Shown piece after piece: positions 44,940 through 55,684 of a stretch of DNA of 64,000 bases. The notes beneath the pieces are model-generated. The model made no database searches. It saw only the letters and a list, made by a program, of their open reading frames with translations, and had not been told where the DNA came from. Made by a program: the position numbers and the translations under genes. Source of the stretch: Chloroflexota bacterium. GTDB taxonomy: Bacteria; Chloroflexota; Dehalococcoidia; Bin125. Position 1 is the stretch's first letter. Every line of letters begins with the position of its first letter. The stretch is taken from the NCBI GenBank assembly GCA_026707145.1, contig JAPOXK010000021.1, forward strand, positions 233,588 through 297,587, given 5' to 3'.

Positions 44940-46292
44940 GTGAGCACGATCGACGAGCGATTCATCGCTTTGCACCCCCGCTCCGCTGAACTCGCCGGTG
45001 AGGCGCATCAGATCTTCCCCGGAGGCGTCACCCACGATATCCGTCACTTTGAGCCGTTCGGCCTCTACGTCGATCGCGCGGAAGGGGCGCGCAAGTGGGA
45101 TGTCGACGGCAATGAGATCATCGATTACGTCATGGGCCACGGCGCGCTGCTCTTAGGGCATGCCCATCCAACCCTCACCGCAGCTGTGAAGGGCCAGGTC
45201 GAGCGCGGTACCCACTACGGCGCCTCGCACACGCTCGAGATCGCCTGGGCGCGTGCCATTCAGTCGCTTCTCCCAAGCGCGGAGCGCGTCCGCTTCGTTT
45301 CCTCGGGCACCGAAGCCACCATGATGGCGGTGCGGCTCGCCCGCGCTTTCAACGGCCGCTCACGCTTGCTGAAGCTGCGCCATCATTTCCACGGCTGGAA
45401 CGACACCATCAGCGCCGGTGGTCCAAGCGCGCGCGACAGCTACGGCTCCGTGGGGGTTCCCTCGGAGTGGGCCGGGTCCATCGAGGTTTTGGACCAGCAC
45501 GACCTTGAGGCGATCGGCGCGGCCTTGGCCAGGCGCGATTTCGCGGCCGTGATCCTAGAGCCCACCGGCTACAGCTGGGGAACGGGCCCGCTCGATCCCG
45601 CGGTCCCCGCCTTTCTTCGCGACCGTACTCGCGAGACCGAGACCATTCTCATCTTCGACGAGGTCATCACGGGCTTCCGTGCCTCAATGGGCGGGGCTCA
45701 AGCCCGGCTGCAGATTCAGCCTGACCTCACCACGTTGGCCAAGATCGTCGCGGGAGGGCTGCCTGGAGGAGTCGTCGCCGGGCGCGCTGATCTGCTCGAC
45801 CAGATCGCGATCGATCCGGACAAGCCCCCGTCCAAGCGCGTAGGCCATCCCGGGACCTTCAACGCCAACCCTCTGAGCGCCGTAGCCGGCGCCGCCATGC
45901 TGGCCGAAGTTGCGACGGGCGTGCCAAACGAAATGGCCGACAGGCGCGCGACCCAACTCACGCGTGGGATGAACGCCATCATTCGCCGGGCGGAAGTTCC
46001 GGGCGCCGCCTACCGCGACGCTTCGATGGTCCACTTGCTCCTTGGCCACGAAGTTGACCCTCCCTTCGAGGATCAATACTGGAACTGGGGTACCAGCGGT
46101 CCCGGTGCCAGGGTCCCGCATACTCCGGCTCGGCTGGTCTGGCCTTTCTCCCGCGCGATGCTCAATCACGGCGTTGACCTCATCCACATGGGCGCGATGG
46201 TCTCCGCCGTCCACTCAGAAACCGATGTCGAAGCTACGCTGGAAGCGTTCGAGGCCTCCCTGGCCGATCTGCGGGCGGAAGCGATCCTGTAA
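44940..46292 (+). CDS. class-III aminotransferase, glutamate-1-semialdehyde-aminomutase-like
   Basis: GTG 44940 with GAGGGAGG upstream is preferred to the track's 44847; 450 residues result. PGGVTHDIR at the N-terminus, VMGHGALLLGHAHP near 63, VSSGTEATMMAVRLARA near 120, FDEVITGFR near 240 and the PLP lysine in LAKIVAGGLPGG near 265 match the GSAM branch. The product may be a true HemL or one of the many GSAM-like aminotransferases of other amino acids or keto acids; no haem genes are nearby, so the second is more likely. It is divergent from the molybdenum enzyme. Confidence 0.85.
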   Translation: MSTIDERFIALHPRSAELAGEAHQIFPGGVTHDIRHFEPFGLYVDRAEGARKWDVDGNEIIDYVMGHGALLLGHAHPTLTAAVKGQVERGTHYGASHTLEIAWARAIQSLLPSAERVRFVSSGTEATMMAVRLARAFNGRSRLLKLRHHFHGWNDTISAGGPSARDSYGSVGVPSEWAGSIEVLDQHDLEAIGAALARRDFAAVILEPTGYSWGTGPLDPAVPAFLRDRTRETETILIFDEVITGFRASMGGAQARLQIQPDLTTLAKIVAGGLPGGVVAGRADLLDQIAIDPDKPPSKRVGHPGTFNANPLSAVAGAAMLAEVATGVPNEMADRRATQLTRGMNAIIRRAEVPGAAYRDASMVHLLLGHEVDPPFEDQYWNWGTSGPGARVPHTPARLVWPFSRAMLNHGVDLIHMGAMVSAVHSETDVEATLEAFEASLADLRAEAIL

Positions 46293-46718
46293 GGGCCTTC
46301 AACCGGCAAGCTTGCTTATCTGAAGCTGAAAATGCTGCCAGGCATACCAATACGGCCCGGCTTGCTCAGGCAGGCGAGCAAGTGCCGTCGGGACCGCTCA
46401 CCAGTACTGAGAATACTGCCGCTCGGTCCGTTCGCTCCTCGGCAAAGTCATGCCGCAGCCCTGGCGGGACAGCCATCCGTGGCTTGGGCACGATCGGCTG
46501 CCCCTAGACGGCTCTCCTAGTTATCTGGGAAAATCTGCATAACGCTGGCCTGTCCCGATGGAGGGGTTGGCTTGAGGCCGCTGCGCACAGTTGGTGCGCG
46601 GTGCTGGTGCCTTTTATTTTCGTCATCCAGCCGGTTTCCATTTGTTATCCGCCGGCAAGACTTTAAAAGTACGCCGCTTCAACGGTATCGATGTGCATTC
46701 ACGCGCGGTAGGGAGCCG
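46293..46718. other. 426-bp intergenic region upstream of gltB with a hairpin
   Basis: I see no gene. The stretch 46579-46603 folds into a 10-bp stem (CGCTGCGCAC / GTGCGCGGTG, two G-U pairs, AGTTG loop), and a T-rich run cttttatttt follows 8 nt later. This could be a weak terminator or attenuator in the gltB leader. An AT-richer segment with TTTAAAAGTA near 46660 may hold a -10. No known riboswitch consensus was recognised. Confidence 0.35.
46579..46603 (+). promoter_or_regulatory. hairpin in gltB leader, possible attenuator
   Basis: Ten base pairs with a five-base loop, followed by TTTTATTTT after 8 nt. The separation between stem and T-run is larger than in standard intrinsic terminators, so termination may be inefficient or absent. 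Confidence 0.3.
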
Positions 46719-49700
46719 ATGGATTCACCGCAAGCACAGCCCAGACGGCTTACGAAGCAGGGCCTTTACGACCCCGCTTTCGAACACGACGCCTGTGGGG
46801 TGGGTGTCGTGGCCAACCTCAACGGGCAGCGAAGCCACCGCATCCTGGAACAGGCGATCGAGGTCGCGAACAACCTCGCCCACCGCGGCGCTCTCGGCGC
46901 CGATCCGCTCACCGGAGATGGCGGCGGCGTTCTCTTCCAGATGCCAGATGCCTTTTTCCGTCGCGAGACGGCGAAGCTCGGCATCTCGCTGCCCGCTCCT
47001 GGCCGCTACGGAGTAGCGATGGTCTTCTTCCCGCCAGGTGAGGCCGATCGCGCCACCTGCCAATCGATCGTGGAGGCGGAGGTCAGACGCCGTGGCCTCA
47101 CGGTGCTGGGCTGGCGCGAAGTCCCCGTCACTCCCGAGGCGATCGGATCCATCGCTCGCACCGTCGCTCCTCAGATCGCGCAGTGCTTCATCGGCGCCCC
47201 GGACGAGGTCGAGGAGGAGAGCGAGCTGAATCGCCGTCTCTATGTTGCCCGCCGCTGCATCGAGAGCGCGGTCGAGGCGAGCGGCATTCCCCATTCGGAG
47301 GACTTCTACATCCCCAGCATGTTCAGCGACCGCGTGGTCTACAAGGGTCTGCTGATCAGCACGCAGGTCAATGGGTTCTACCAAGACTTGCACGATCCGG
47401 ATCTCGTCAGCGCCTGGGCAATCGTGCATTCTCGTTTCAGCACGAACACGCTCGGATCCTGGCGGCTGGCACACCCCTACCGCTTCATCGCCCATAACGG
47501 CGAGATCAACACGCTGCGGGGCAATATCAACTGGATGACCGCGCGGCAGGCGTTGTTTTCCTCTCCGCACTTCACGGACGAGGAATTGAAGAGCCTCTTC
47601 CCCATCTGCCAGCCTGGCCAGAGCGATACCGCGAGCTTCGACAACGCGCTTGAACTCCTGATCCACACAGGCCGCTCTCTACCCCACTGCCTCATGATGA
47701 TGATCCCTGAGGCTTTCGAGAATCACGAGTCGATGGCTCAAGAGACGCGGGATTTCTACGATTACCACGCAGCGCTGATGGAGCCTTGGGATGGGCCGGC
47801 GATGGTCGCCGCCAGCGACGGCCAGCAGATCGCCGTCGTATTGGATCGCAACGGCCTGCGTCCGCTGCGGTACCTCGTGACCAAGGACGGCTTGGTCGTG
47901 ATGGGGTCTGAGACGGGCGTCTTGGACATTCCACCGGAGCAGATCGAGCTCAAGAGCCGTGTCCGCCCCGGCCGCGTTTTCCTCATCGATATGGAGCAGG
48001 GCCGCATCGTCCCCGATGAAGAAGTGAAACCTGCCCTGGCCAGCCGCCGGCCCTACGGCGAATGGCTGCGGGAGCAACGGCTCACCTTCGCGGACCTTCC
48101 CACTCCCGCCCAGGTGCCCGGACCGCATTTCAGCAGCCTGCGGGAGCGCCAGCGCGCCCATGGTTACACGACGGAAGAGCTCGGTATGATCATGGCGGCC
48201 ATGGCCAACGACGCGAAAGAGCCTGTGGGCTCTATGGGGAACGATACCCCCATCGCGGTCCTCTCGGACCACCCCCAGCCACTGGCGAACTATTTCCGTC
48301 AGCTCTTCGCGCAGGTGACCAACCCGCCGCTCGATGCTCAGTGGGAGAAGCTCGTTACGTCCACCGAGACGCTGATCGGTACGCGCGGGAATCTCTTCGA
48401 AGAGACGCCCGGGCATGCGCGACAGCTGAAGATCGCCCGCCCTGTGATCACCAACGCCGAACTCGCCAAGATCAAGGCGCTGGACCAGCCGGGGCTGCGC
48501 GCCACCACCCTGCCGATCCTCTTCGAGACCGCGGCATCGTCCCGAAATAGCAAGCCAACGTCGAGCGGGGCGCTGCGCGCGGCACTCGACGCGCTGTGCG
48601 CAGCCGCCATCAAGGCAGTGGATGCCGGTTACTCCATCCTGATCCTCAGTGATCGTGATATCGACGCTCGGCATGCTCCGATTCCAAGCCTGCTCGCGGT
48701 AGCCGCCGTCCACCACCACCTGATCGACGCCGGCCGTCGCATGCGCGCCGATATCGTGATCGAATCGGGCGAGCCCCGCGAGGTGCACCACTTCGCCACG
48801 CTGGTGGGCTATGGAGCCTCAGCGATCAACCCCTACTTGGCTTTCGAAACACTTGCGGAGCTGCGCGCCGACGGCATCCTCTCTCAAGCGTTCGATCAAG
48901 ACGGCATCGAAGAGCGCTACCTCCAAGCCGTCGACAAAGGGATCGTCAAGGTGATGTCCAAGATGGGGATCTCGACGGTGTCCAGCTATCGCGGCGCTCA
49001 GATCTTCGAGGCGATCGGGCTCGGCCAAGAGTTCGTCGACGAGTTCTTTACCAACACGCCGACCCGCATCGGCGGTATCGGGCTTGACGTGGTCGAAGAA
49101 GCCGTGCTGCGGCGCCATGATCATGCCTTCCCGCGAAGGCTGATCGCTGAGGCGCTTGATCTGCGATCGGGGGGTAACTATCACTGGCGCCGCGATGGCG
49201 AGTTCCACATGCTCAACCCGGACGCGATCGCGCTGATTCAAGACGCCACCCGCCGCAACGACTTTGCTGCTTACAAACGCTTCGCGCACATGGTCGATGA
49301 GGATCCGGAGCAGCGAGCCACGATCCGCGGGTTACTCCGCTTCAAGGAAGTCGAATCGATCCCGATCGACGAAGTCGAGCCGGCATCCGAGATCGTGAAA
49401 CGATTCGCGACCGGCGCCGCCTCTTTCGGCTCCATCAGCAAGGAGGCCCACGAGACCCTGGCGATCGCCATGAATCGGATCGGCGCGAAGAGCAACACCG
49501 GGGAAGGCGGAGAGGATCCCGCCCGCTACGTTCCGGACCCCAATGGCGATCGTCGCGAAAGCGCGATCAAGCAGGTCGCCTCGGGGCGCTTCGGCGTCAA
49601 CAGCAACTACCTCACGCATGCGACCGATCTCCAGATCAAAATGGCCCAAGGAGCCAAGCCCGGCGAGGGTGGTCAGTTGCCCGGTCACAAGGTCGACGAG

Positions 49701-51317
49701 ACGATCGCCCGAGTCCGCCACTCGACCCCTGGCGTTGAGTTGATCTCCCCGCCTCCCCATCACGACATTTATTCCATTGAGGACCTCGCCCAGCTCATTC
49801 ACGATCTCAAGAATGGGAATCCCGACGCGCGCGTGCACGTCAAGCTCGTGTCCGAAGTCGGGGTCGGAACGATCGCCGCCGGCGTTTCCAAAGGGCACGG
49901 GGACGTTGTCCTGATCAGCGGCGCCAGCGGCGGTACCGGCGCCTCGCCACAGAGCTCAATCAAGCATGGGGGGCTTCCCTGGGAACTCGGCATTGCCGAG
50001 ACGCAACAAGTGCTGGTCATGAACGACCTGCGGGGCCGGATCGTGGTTCAAGCGGACGGCCAGCTCAAAACCGGCCGGGACGTCGCCATCGCCTGTCTGC
50101 TCGGTGCTGAGGAGTTCGGTTTCGCCACCATGCCGCTCGTCACCCTCGGTTGCATCATGCTGCGCAAATGCCATCTCAATGCCTGCTCCGTCGGCATCGC
50201 GACCCAGGATCCCGAACTCCGCGCTCGCTTTACCGGCGAGCCCGACTTCGTCGTCAACTACATGCTCTTCGTCGCCGAGCATCTGCGCGAGATCATGGCC
50301 AAGCTGGGGCTTCGCACGGTCAACGAAATGGTCGGCCGGGCCGACCTGCTCGAGCCAGCGGACGATATCGACCACTGGAAGGCCGCTCACCTCAATCTCT
50401 CCCCCATCCTGCAGCGCCCCGATGTTCCCGATTCCTTCGCCACCTATTGCAAGCAGAGGCAGGAGCACGGTCTTGAGCACGCGATCGACCACGAGATCGT
50501 CGCCCGTGCCCTCCCCGCCCTGACGGAGCAACGCCCTGTCCAGATCGAGTTGCCGATTCGTAACGCGAACCGGGCCGTGGGCGGCATCCTCAGCTGGGAG
50601 ATCTCGAAGAAGACCGGGGAAGCTGGTCTTCTAGCAGAGACCATCCGTGTACATTTCCGCGGCTCGGCCGGGCAGTCGTTTGGCCTCTGGCTTGCGGGCG
50701 GCGTGGAGTTCACGCTGGAGGGCGACGCGAATGACTATCTCGCCAAAGGGCTCTCGGGAGGACGTGTCATCGTCAAGCCACCCCGTCAAGCGACTTTTGT
50801 CCCCGAGCGGAACACCATCATCGGTAATGTTGTGCTCTATGGCGCCACGGCTGGCGAGCTGTATGTCCGCGGGCTCGCGGGCGAGCGCTTCGCCGTCCGC
50901 AACAGCGGTGCCAGGGCCGTCGTAGAAGGGGTAGGCGATCACGGCTGTGAGTACATGACCGGCGGGTGCGTGGTGGTCCTCGGCTCCACGGGCCGCAACT
51001 TCGCCGCCGGGATGAGTGGTGGCCTTGCCTTCGTCTGGGACGAGAGTGGCGATTTCCCTGTTCGCTGCAATCCCGACATGGTCGACTTGGAGGCGGTGTC
51101 CGATCCCCAAGATCAGGACATGCTCCGCAGGATGGTCGAGGCTCATCTCCGGCACACCGGCAGTGACATCGCTCGACGTCTCCTCGACGACTGGGAGAGC
51201 GCCCTGTCGCAATTCGTTAAAGTCTTCCCACAAGCCTACCGCCGGGTATTGGAGGAGCGCGCCCAGCGCGCTGCGTCCCCAACTCGCGACAAAACCCCCG
51301 CGCCTGCTCTCGGCTAA
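46719..51317 (+). CDS. gltB: glutamate synthase large subunit
   Basis: From ATG 46719 with GGGAG upstream the protein has 1532 residues, normal for GltB. The class-II amidotransferase domain starts with the catalytic Cys in HDACGVG near residue 22 after a short propeptide. The central and FMN synthase domains follow, with the Fe-S cluster ligands in CIMLRKCHLNACSVG near 1145, and the GXGXG domain lies at the C-terminus (SGARAVVEGVGDHGCEYMTGG). It makes glutamate from glutamine and 2-oxoglutarate. GltD starts 13 bp later, so both form an operon. Confidence 0.97.
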   Translation: MDSPQAQPRRLTKQGLYDPAFEHDACGVGVVANLNGQRSHRILEQAIEVANNLAHRGALGADPLTGDGGGVLFQMPDAFFRRETAKLGISLPAPGRYGVAMVFFPPGEADRATCQSIVEAEVRRRGLTVLGWREVPVTPEAIGSIARTVAPQIAQCFIGAPDEVEEESELNRRLYVARRCIESAVEASGIPHSEDFYIPSMFSDRVVYKGLLISTQVNGFYQDLHDPDLVSAWAIVHSRFSTNTLGSWRLAHPYRFIAHNGEINTLRGNINWMTARQALFSSPHFTDEELKSLFPICQPGQSDTASFDNALELLIHTGRSLPHCLMMMIPEAFENHESMAQETRDFYDYHAALMEPWDGPAMVAASDGQQIAVVLDRNGLRPLRYLVTKDGLVVMGSETGVLDIPPEQIELKSRVRPGRVFLIDMEQGRIVPDEEVKPALASRRPYGEWLREQRLTFADLPTPAQVPGPHFSSLRERQRAHGYTTEELGMIMAAMANDAKEPVGSMGNDTPIAVLSDHPQPLANYFRQLFAQVTNPPLDAQWEKLVTSTETLIGTRGNLFEETPGHARQLKIARPVITNAELAKIKALDQPGLRATTLPILFETAASSRNSKPTSSGALRAALDALCAAAIKAVDAGYSILILSDRDIDARHAPIPSLLAVAAVHHHLIDAGRRMRADIVIESGEPREVHHFATLVGYGASAINPYLAFETLAELRADGILSQAFDQDGIEERYLQAVDKGIVKVMSKMGISTVSSYRGAQIFEAIGLGQEFVDEFFTNTPTRIGGIGLDVVEEAVLRRHDHAFPRRLIAEALDLRSGGNYHWRRDGEFHMLNPDAIALIQDATRRNDFAAYKRFAHMVDEDPEQRATIRGLLRFKEVESIPIDEVEPASEIVKRFATGAASFGSISKEAHETLAIAMNRIGAKSNTGEGGEDPARYVPDPNGDRRESAIKQVASGRFGVNSNYLTHATDLQIKMAQGAKPGEGGQLPGHKVDETIARVRHSTPGVELISPPPHHDIYSIEDLAQLIHDLKNGNPDARVHVKLVSEVGVGTIAAGVSKGHGDVVLISGASGGTGASPQSSIKHGGLPWELGIAETQQVLVMNDLRGRIVVQADGQLKTGRDVAIACLLGAEEFGFATMPLVTLGCIMLRKCHLNACSVGIATQDPELRARFTGEPDFVVNYMLFVAEHLREIMAKLGLRTVNEMVGRADLLEPADDIDHWKAAHLNLSPILQRPDVPDSFATYCKQRQEHGLEHAIDHEIVARALPALTEQRPVQIELPIRNANRAVGGILSWEISKKTGEAGLLAETIRVHFRGSAGQSFGLWLAGGVEFTLEGDANDYLAKGLSGGRVIVKPPRQATFVPERNTIIGNVVLYGATAGELYVRGLAGERFAVRNSGARAVVEGVGDHGCEYMTGGCVVVLGSTGRNFAAGMSGGLAFVWDESGDFPVRCNPDMVDLEAVSDPQDQDMLRRMVEAHLRHTGSDIARRLLDDWESALSQFVKVFPQAYRRVLEERAQRAASPTRDKTPAPALG

Positions 51318-51330
51318 ACGGAGGTAGCGC

Positions 51331-52806
51331 GTGGGCAAGACCACCGGTTTCAAGGAGTTTCCACGCCGCCCACCGGCCAAGCGCCCGGTGCAGGAGCGAG
51401 TCGGTGACTACTTGGAGATCTACCACGAGTGGCCGACGGAGCGGGTCCAGGAGCAGGGTGCGCGCTGCATGGATTGCGGTGTGCCCTTCTGCCACCAGGG
51501 CTGCCCGCTGGGCAACCTCATCCCGGAATGGAACGACTTGGTCTACCAGGGGCGTTGGGAGGAAGCGCTCCACCGGCTTCTGGCAACCAACAACTTCCCC
51601 GAGTTCACCGGCCGCATCTGCCCCGCCCCCTGCGAGGTCTCCTGCACACTGGCCATCAACGACGACCCCGTCACGATCGAGTTCATCGAGAAAGCGATCG
51701 CGGACCGCGGCTATGCCGAGGGCTGGATCAAACCCAGGCCTCCCGCCCAGCGCACAGGCAAGAAGGTGGCCATCATAGGCTCGGGTCCTGCCGGCCTAGC
51801 CTGCGCACAGCAACTCAACCGCGCAGGGCACCAAGTCAGCGTCTACGAGCGTGATCAGCTGATCGGCGGGCTCCTGCGATTAGGCATCCCAGACTTCAAG
51901 CTCGACAAGGATCTCGTCCAACGGCGGATCGAAATAATGGCCGAAGAAGGAATCGAGTTCTTTACCGGCGCCTACGTCGGCAAGAACATCGCCACGGATG
52001 ATCTCGTGCGCGACTTCGACGCGATCGTCCTTTGCGGCGGCTCCACCCATCCCCGCGACCTCGCCGTTCCCGGCCGCGATCTGGACGGCATCCACTTCGC
52101 GATGGAGTACTTACCGCAGCAGAACTATCGCAGCGCCGGCATAACGCCGGTCGCAGCGGGATTCAAGGCCGGAGGCGATCTCCCCTCACCCATCACCGCC
52201 GAAGGCAAGCATGTGATCATCATCGGCGGCGGCGACACCGGAGCCGACTGCCTCGGCACCGCCCATCGACAGGGAGCGGCGGCCATCCACCAGTTCGAGC
52301 TGCTTCCCGAACCCCCCGAGGAGCGCGCTCCCGACAATCCCTGGCCGCAGTGGTCGCGCATCCTCCGCCTCTCTCCCGCTCATGAGGAGGGGGGAGAGCG
52401 CGACTATGCGATCGAGACGACGCGATTCAGCGGCTCCCACGGCCGGGTTGAGCAGCTGCACGCCCGCCGGCTCGACTGGAAACGCAGCGAGGGCGGCCGC
52501 ATGCAGATGGAGCCGATCAGCGACACGGAGTTCAGCATCGATTGCGACTTAGTCCTGCTCGCCATGGGCTTTCTCCACCCCGAGCACGACGGTCCTGTGA
52601 GCCAACTCGGGCTCGCTCTCGATAGTCGCGGCAACGTCCAGGTGGACCGCTTTAAACAGAGCAGTCACGCCGGGGTCTTCGCTGCCGGCGACATGGTGCG
52701 CGGCCAGTCGCTTGTGGTCTGGGCGATCGCCGAAGGACGCGCAGCCGCCCACGGAGTGGACAGATACTTGATGGGGCATAGCACCCTGCCCTACGTGAGG
52801 ACCTAG
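51331..52806 (+). CDS. gltD: glutamate synthase small subunit
   Basis: GTG 51331 has GGAGG upstream. The 491-residue subunit has the two [4Fe-4S]-type Cys clusters, [17 protein letters not shown] near residue 47 and CPAPCEVSC near 98, the FAD motif [15 protein letters not shown] near 147 and the NAD(P)H motif [13 protein letters not shown] near 292. It passes electrons from NAD(P)H to the large subunit. The C-terminal ATG-rich FAD motif [19 protein letters not shown] is present. Length and order are normal. Confidence 0.97.
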   Translation: MGKTTGFKEFPRRPPAKRPVQERVGDYLEIYHEWPTERVQEQGARCMDCGVPFCHQGCPLGNLIPEWNDLVYQGRWEEALHRLLATNNFPEFTGRICPAPCEVSCTLAINDDPVTIEFIEKAIADRGYAEGWIKPRPPAQRTGKKVAIIGSGPAGLACAQQLNRAGHQVSVYERDQLIGGLLRLGIPDFKLDKDLVQRRIEIMAEEGIEFFTGAYVGKNIATDDLVRDFDAIVLCGGSTHPRDLAVPGRDLDGIHFAMEYLPQQNYRSAGITPVAAGFKAGGDLPSPITAEGKHVIIIGGGDTGADCLGTAHRQGAAAIHQFELLPEPPEERAPDNPWPQWSRILRLSPAHEEGGERDYAIETTRFSGSHGRVEQLHARRLDWKRSEGGRMQMEPISDTEFSIDCDLVLLAMGFLHPEHDGPVSQLGLALDSRGNVQVDRFKQSSHAGVFAAGDMVRGQSLVVWAIAEGRAAAHGVDRYLMGHSTLPYVRT

Positions 52807-52907
52807 CCCGCGCGGGAGCGCCGCCCGGTCCTTGCGGTCGATCTCATCCGACTCTCGGCGGCCCTTTCCTGCTGGCACGGTAGCCCGGAGGGCGCCCTGT
52901 GCCCGGA

Positions 52908-54647
52908 TTAGTCTGCCCCGCCACGGACCGGCGCCGACCGCGGTCCGAGCTCCCGCTCCGGAGGCGCGGACGGCTCTTGCGCGATCAGCTCCGCTAGCAG
53001 CTCTTCCCGGCGCTGTTGCCGGATCGCGGGCAGAAAGAGCGTCGCCACCAGCGCTGCCACCATCATCAACGCCGCGATCTGGAAAAGATCCGTGATCGTC
53101 CCCGCCAAGGCATCTCGCGCCGTGCCGATGACCACTGCTGCCGTACCGGGCGCATCCGCCTCTAGCGATTCCCGGAACGGCGTAAGCGTTTCCCGGCTCA
53201 ACAGGATCTGTGGCGCTTCCCGCAACTCGTCGAAGTCCGTTGGAAACTGCTGCGCCAGCTCGGCGGCAAAGCCCGCAGCCAGTAGTGACCCGAAGACCGC
53301 CACGCCAAGTGCCCCGCCGAGTTGCCGAAAGAACTGCAACGAAGCGGTAGCGATGCCCAAAACCCGATACGACAAGGTGTTTTGGACCGCCAGGTTGTAG
53401 AGCGGCATCGCTACTCCGATCCCCACGCCCATCGTCACGATGTAACCTCGCGTCACCCAGGCCGACGAATCCGCTTCCAGCGTGGAAAGCAGCCACACTC
53501 CCAGCACCATCACCGCGCCGCCGCTCACCGCGAAGAGCCGGTACCGCCCGACCCGGGTGACGAGCTGCCCCGTCAGGATCGAGGCCAGCACGATCCCGCC
53601 CATCATGGGCATCGTCACGGTGCCAGAGTTCGTCGCAGTCTCTCCCTGCCCGCCTTGCACGAATAGCGGCAGGAACTGGATCACACTGAACAGTCCCAGC
53701 CCCACGAATGAGACGACCACGATCGATACCGCGAAGACTCGATTCCGAAACAGCGGCAACGGCAACAGGGGGTGGGGCGCCCTCCGCTCCACCCATACGA
53801 AGAGCGTGAAGGCGGCGGCCGATCCCAGTAAGAGCGCGATCACCGGCGGATCCGACCAGTCATACAAGTTCCCCGCCCACGACACCGCAAGCAGGAGTGG
53901 GACCGATCCCGCGATCAACAGCGCCGCACCCTTGTAGTCGATACCACCCTCGCCACCGCGGCTGAACTTCGGCATGAGGAAGAACACCACTGCCAGCGCG
54001 ACCGCGCCGACGGGAATATTGATGAAGAAGACCCAGCGCCAGGAGAGATTGTCTGTGAGCGCGCCACCAACGAGCGGTCCGATCACACTCGCCAGAGCGA
54101 AGGTCCCGGAGATGATCCCGGTCCAGCGTCCCCGCTCGGCTGGGGCGAATAGATCACCGATCACCGTTAGCGCGTTCGCCATGATCAGGCCGCCGCCTAT
54201 CCCTTGCACCGCACGAAACCCAATGAGCTGGTGCATGTCGCCCGCCGCGCCGGCCAGCACGGATCCCACCAAAAAGACCAGCACCCCAACCAAAAGGAGC
54301 GGGCGCCGTCCGTAGAGATCCGAGAGCTTCCCCGCCACGGGAACGACCGATGTCGATGCGAGCATGTAGACGGTGATGGGCCAGGCGAAGAGGTCCAGCG
54401 CGCCGAAATCGGCCACGATACTCGGCATCGCGACACCCATGATGGTGAAGTCCAGCGCAGCTAGGAATAGCGAGAGCATGACCCCGGCCATCACCAGCGC
54501 CTTCTGGCGTGATGGCAGAAGCATTCCCGCCGGGACCTCACCGCCGACGCTCCCGGAGTATTCGCGAGCAGGCATCAGGGCAGTATCACGCCCAGCTTGG
54601 GAGTCCCGCGCCGGGTTCGCGTCGGCGATCCTGCAACGCAGCCGCAC
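52908..54647 (-). CDS. MFS exporter of the DHA2 (EmrB/QacA) family
   Basis: The 579-residue protein has about 14 hydrophobic segments, as in DHA2 drug:H+ antiporters, with the loop-2/3 motif [16 protein letters not shown] near residue 107, [14 protein letters not shown] in helix 1 and the antiporter motif C-like [23 protein letters not shown]. The start GTG 54647 sits 2 bp after the stop of the MBL gene, and ATG 54575 is an alternative. The long hydrophilic loop near residues 460-510 is family-typical. The substrate cannot be inferred. Confidence 0.86.
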   Translation of the reverse strand: MRLRCRIADANPARDSQAGRDTALMPAREYSGSVGGEVPAGMLLPSRQKALVMAGVMLSLFLAALDFTIMGVAMPSIVADFGALDLFAWPITVYMLASTSVVPVAGKLSDLYGRRPLLLVGVLVFLVGSVLAGAAGDMHQLIGFRAVQGIGGGLIMANALTVIGDLFAPAERGRWTGIISGTFALASVIGPLVGGALTDNLSWRWVFFINIPVGAVALAVVFFLMPKFSRGGEGGIDYKGAALLIAGSVPLLLAVSWAGNLYDWSDPPVIALLLGSAAAFTLFVWVERRAPHPLLPLPLFRNRVFAVSIVVVSFVGLGLFSVIQFLPLFVQGGQGETATNSGTVTMPMMGGIVLASILTGQLVTRVGRYRLFAVSGGAVMVLGVWLLSTLEADSSAWVTRGYIVTMGVGIGVAMPLYNLAVQNTLSYRVLGIATASLQFFRQLGGALGVAVFGSLLAAGFAAELAQQFPTDFDELREAPQILLSRETLTPFRESLEADAPGTAAVVIGTARDALAGTITDLFQIAALMMVAALVATLFLPAIRQQRREELLAELIAQEPSAPPERELGPRSAPVRGGAD

Positions 54648-54649
54648 CC

Positions 54650-55681
54650 TTAAACACTGCGATAGAGCGGCTCCCCGGGCCCATCCTCCCGATGCACCGC
54701 TCCCTCCTGCACCAGAGCTTCCAGATGCGCGTACGTCTCCGAGAGTGCCAGCATCGCGTGCATCCCCAAGTGCCGGTTCTTGAACACCTGCGGCATGATC
54801 GCTCGCGCCGTCCGCGCTTTCGATCCCAAAGCAGCCAGCACCCGCTCGCGGCGTTTCCTATGGTGTAGCCGGATCTCCCGCGTCCGCTCCGCGGCATTCT
54901 CGATCACGCCCTCATGAGCCGGCAATGCGACCGCCGGGCGCAGCCGCTCCACTAGGGCAAGCGACTGCTCATATGCGTGCAGCGGGCTGCCGTCGCTGCT
55001 CCAGGTACCGACGTGGGGCGTGATCCGCGCCAACAGGTGGTCGCCGGTGAAGAGCAGATCATGGTCTAAGTCATGAATACACAGATGTCCCGCAGTATGT
55101 CCCGGCGTCCAGACCAGCGCGAGACGCCGGCTGCCAAACTCCAGCACTTCACCGCCCCCGACCAAGGTCGGCGTTTCCACCGGCAGAATGTTCTCTCGGA
55201 TCCCGGCTCGCGTCTTGCTCCACTCCGCACGGGTCTCCTCCGGCACCTTCGCGTAGAGGTCGCCGCCGAACTCTTCCGGCTTTTCAGACCACCCTGCGCT
55301 CGTCACCTCAGGCACGAGCCGCCAATCCTGCTGGTGTACGTATACCGCCGCTCCGCTCTCCTGTTGCAGCCAGCCCGCTTGCCCGATGTGGTCCGAGTGA
55401 TAGTGCGTCACCACCACCGCCTTGACACGACCCAGCCCACCGAAGCGCCGCTCCATCTCGGCCCGCAGGCGTGCGCGTCCCGCCTCCGAAGGAAACCCGG
55501 AGTCGATCATGAGGTACCCGCCCTCGACCTCGATCACATAGGCGTGCACGTGATCCAGCTGAAACGGCAAGGGAGTCGTCACTTGATGGATACCAGTCGC
55601 CGCCGCCCGCGCCGCGTCCCAGGACTCGAAGGGGTGATCCCGGCCGGGTTGCCAGCCGCTTCCGTGCACTGTTTCGGTCAT
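54650..55681 (-). CDS. MBL-fold metallo-hydrolase
   Basis: The 343-residue protein has the metal site HYHSDH near residue 92 and a further His in HTAGHLC near 190, with an Asp in FTGDHLL and a late His in LPAHEG near 255. The C-terminal 80 residues are helical (winged-helix-like), as in LACTB2-type proteins. Hydrolysis of a thioester or lactone is likely in this group, but LACTB2 is also a nuclease. It lies between the CoA-transferase and exporter genes with 2-3 bp gaps, so the three form an operon. Confidence 0.87.
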   Translation of the reverse strand: MTETVHGSGWQPGRDHPFESWDAARAAATGIHQVTTPLPFQLDHVHAYVIEVEGGYLMIDSGFPSEAGRARLRAEMERRFGGLGRVKAVVVTHYHSDHIGQAGWLQQESGAAVYVHQQDWRLVPEVTSAGWSEKPEEFGGDLYAKVPEETRAEWSKTRAGIRENILPVETPTLVGGGEVLEFGSRRLALVWTPGHTAGHLCIHDLDHDLLFTGDHLLARITPHVGTWSSDGSPLHAYEQSLALVERLRPAVALPAHEGVIENAAERTREIRLHHRKRRERVLAALGSKARTARAIMPQVFKNRHLGMHAMLALSETYAHLEALVQEGAVHREDGPGEPLYRSV

Positions 55682-55684
55682 GCG

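Noticed and set aside
47679-48791. 370-residue minus ORF within gltB
   Set aside because: It is an antisense frame of a highly conserved gltB segment in GC-rich DNA and carries no domain.
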